A stretch of 6,163 nucleotides of DNA from Soehngenia sp035406565 (GTDB taxonomy: Bacteria > Bacillota > Clostridia > Tissierellales > Tissierellaceae). Position 1 is the first letter of the stretch. The number at the start of each line of letters is the position of its first letter. Shown in pieces: positions 6,017-6,163 of this stretch. Below the pieces are notes generated by a model. That model was not told where the DNA came from. It did not search any database and worked only from the letters and a program-made list of their open reading frames with translations. Both the position numbers and the translations under genes were made by a program. Location: NCBI GenBank assembly GCA_035406565.1, contig DAONLG010000087.1, positions 1 through 6,163 on the forward strand, written 5' to 3'.

Positions 6017-6163
6017 TTAATCTTCAAACACTGTTTGTTCTGTTACTTCAGTAGTTAAAGCTTTTAATGCTTTTTCTACTAACTTCCTTCTTAATGCTTT
6101 CTCTTCCTCTGGACTTAATTGTGGATTTCCAAGTGGATGAGGTATAGCAACTGCTGGAACTAT
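6017..6163 (-). CDS. grdB: Glycine reductase protein B selenoprotein subunit, C-terminal 48 residues (cut by window edge)
   Basis: The open frame enters from the right edge and ends at TAA 6019-6017. The visible end reads IVPAVAIPHPLGNPQLSPEE, followed by KALRRKLVEKALKAL and a TEQTVFED tail. This matches the conserved C-terminus of GrdB, the subunit of protein B that binds glycine as a Schiff base partner and passes it to protein A. The family normally carries one selenocysteine encoded by UGA roughly in the last quarter of the protein; that codon lies outside the window, as do about 385 residues. The paralogues GrdF (sarcosine) and GrdI (betaine) end similarly and cannot be fully excluded. 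The VPAVAIPHPLGNP and EQTVF tail together with the adjacent grdC-grdD favour the glycine enzyme. Confidence 0.85.
   Translation of the reverse strand: MVPAVAIPHPLGNPQLSPEEEKALRRKLVEKALKALTTEVTEQTVFED

Noticed and set aside
6017..6163. Selenocysteine UGA or SECIS element
   Set aside because: The visible 48 codons of grdB have no in-frame TGA; the expected site is outside the window. The later palindrome is past the stop and is not in the bacterial SECIS position.

Overview
The window is an AT-rich stretch with purine-rich Shine-Dalgarno sites and all genes on the minus strand. Gene content points to an anaerobic, amino-acid-fermenting member of the Clostridia (Firmicutes). The grounds are glycine reductase genes (Stickland metabolism) next to the rpoN-cggR-gapA arrangement known from clostridia. 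I cannot name a genus from the sequence alone.

Layout in the direction of transcription (right to left): (1) 6163-6017, the last 48 codons of grdB, the substrate-binding selenoprotein subunit of glycine reductase. (2) A 30-bp perfect palindrome in the grdB-grdC gap. (3) grdC (5940-4402) and grdD (4391-3210), the two subunits of glycine reductase protein C, which turn the enzyme-bound acetyl group into acetyl phosphate. They end at a strong intrinsic terminator whose stem begins inside the grdD stop codon. (4) rpoN (3124-1763), sigma-54, with its own vegetative promoter packed against that terminator. (5) cggR (1656-664), the central glycolytic gene repressor, preceded by a near-consensus promoter and a two-repeat CggR operator. 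(6) gapA (651-1), glyceraldehyde-3-phosphate dehydrogenase, cut off by the window edge.

Two transcription units therefore meet at about 3180. The upstream one makes acetyl phosphate (and so ATP) from glycine. The downstream one carries a sigma factor and the sugar-sensing switch for lower glycolysis, probably followed outside the window by pgk, tpiA, gpmI and eno as in relatives. No terminator separates rpoN from cggR, so read-through is likely in addition to the cggR promoter.

The sequence has a 10-base N run inside cggR. It probably hides a gap longer than 10 bases. I see no mobile element, CRISPR array, tRNA or rRNA, and no wholly new system. The most interesting points are regulatory: the CggR operator with 20-bp spacing, a sigma-54-like motif lying on it, and the grdB-grdC palindrome whose 3' arm can also pair with the grdC ribosome binding site.
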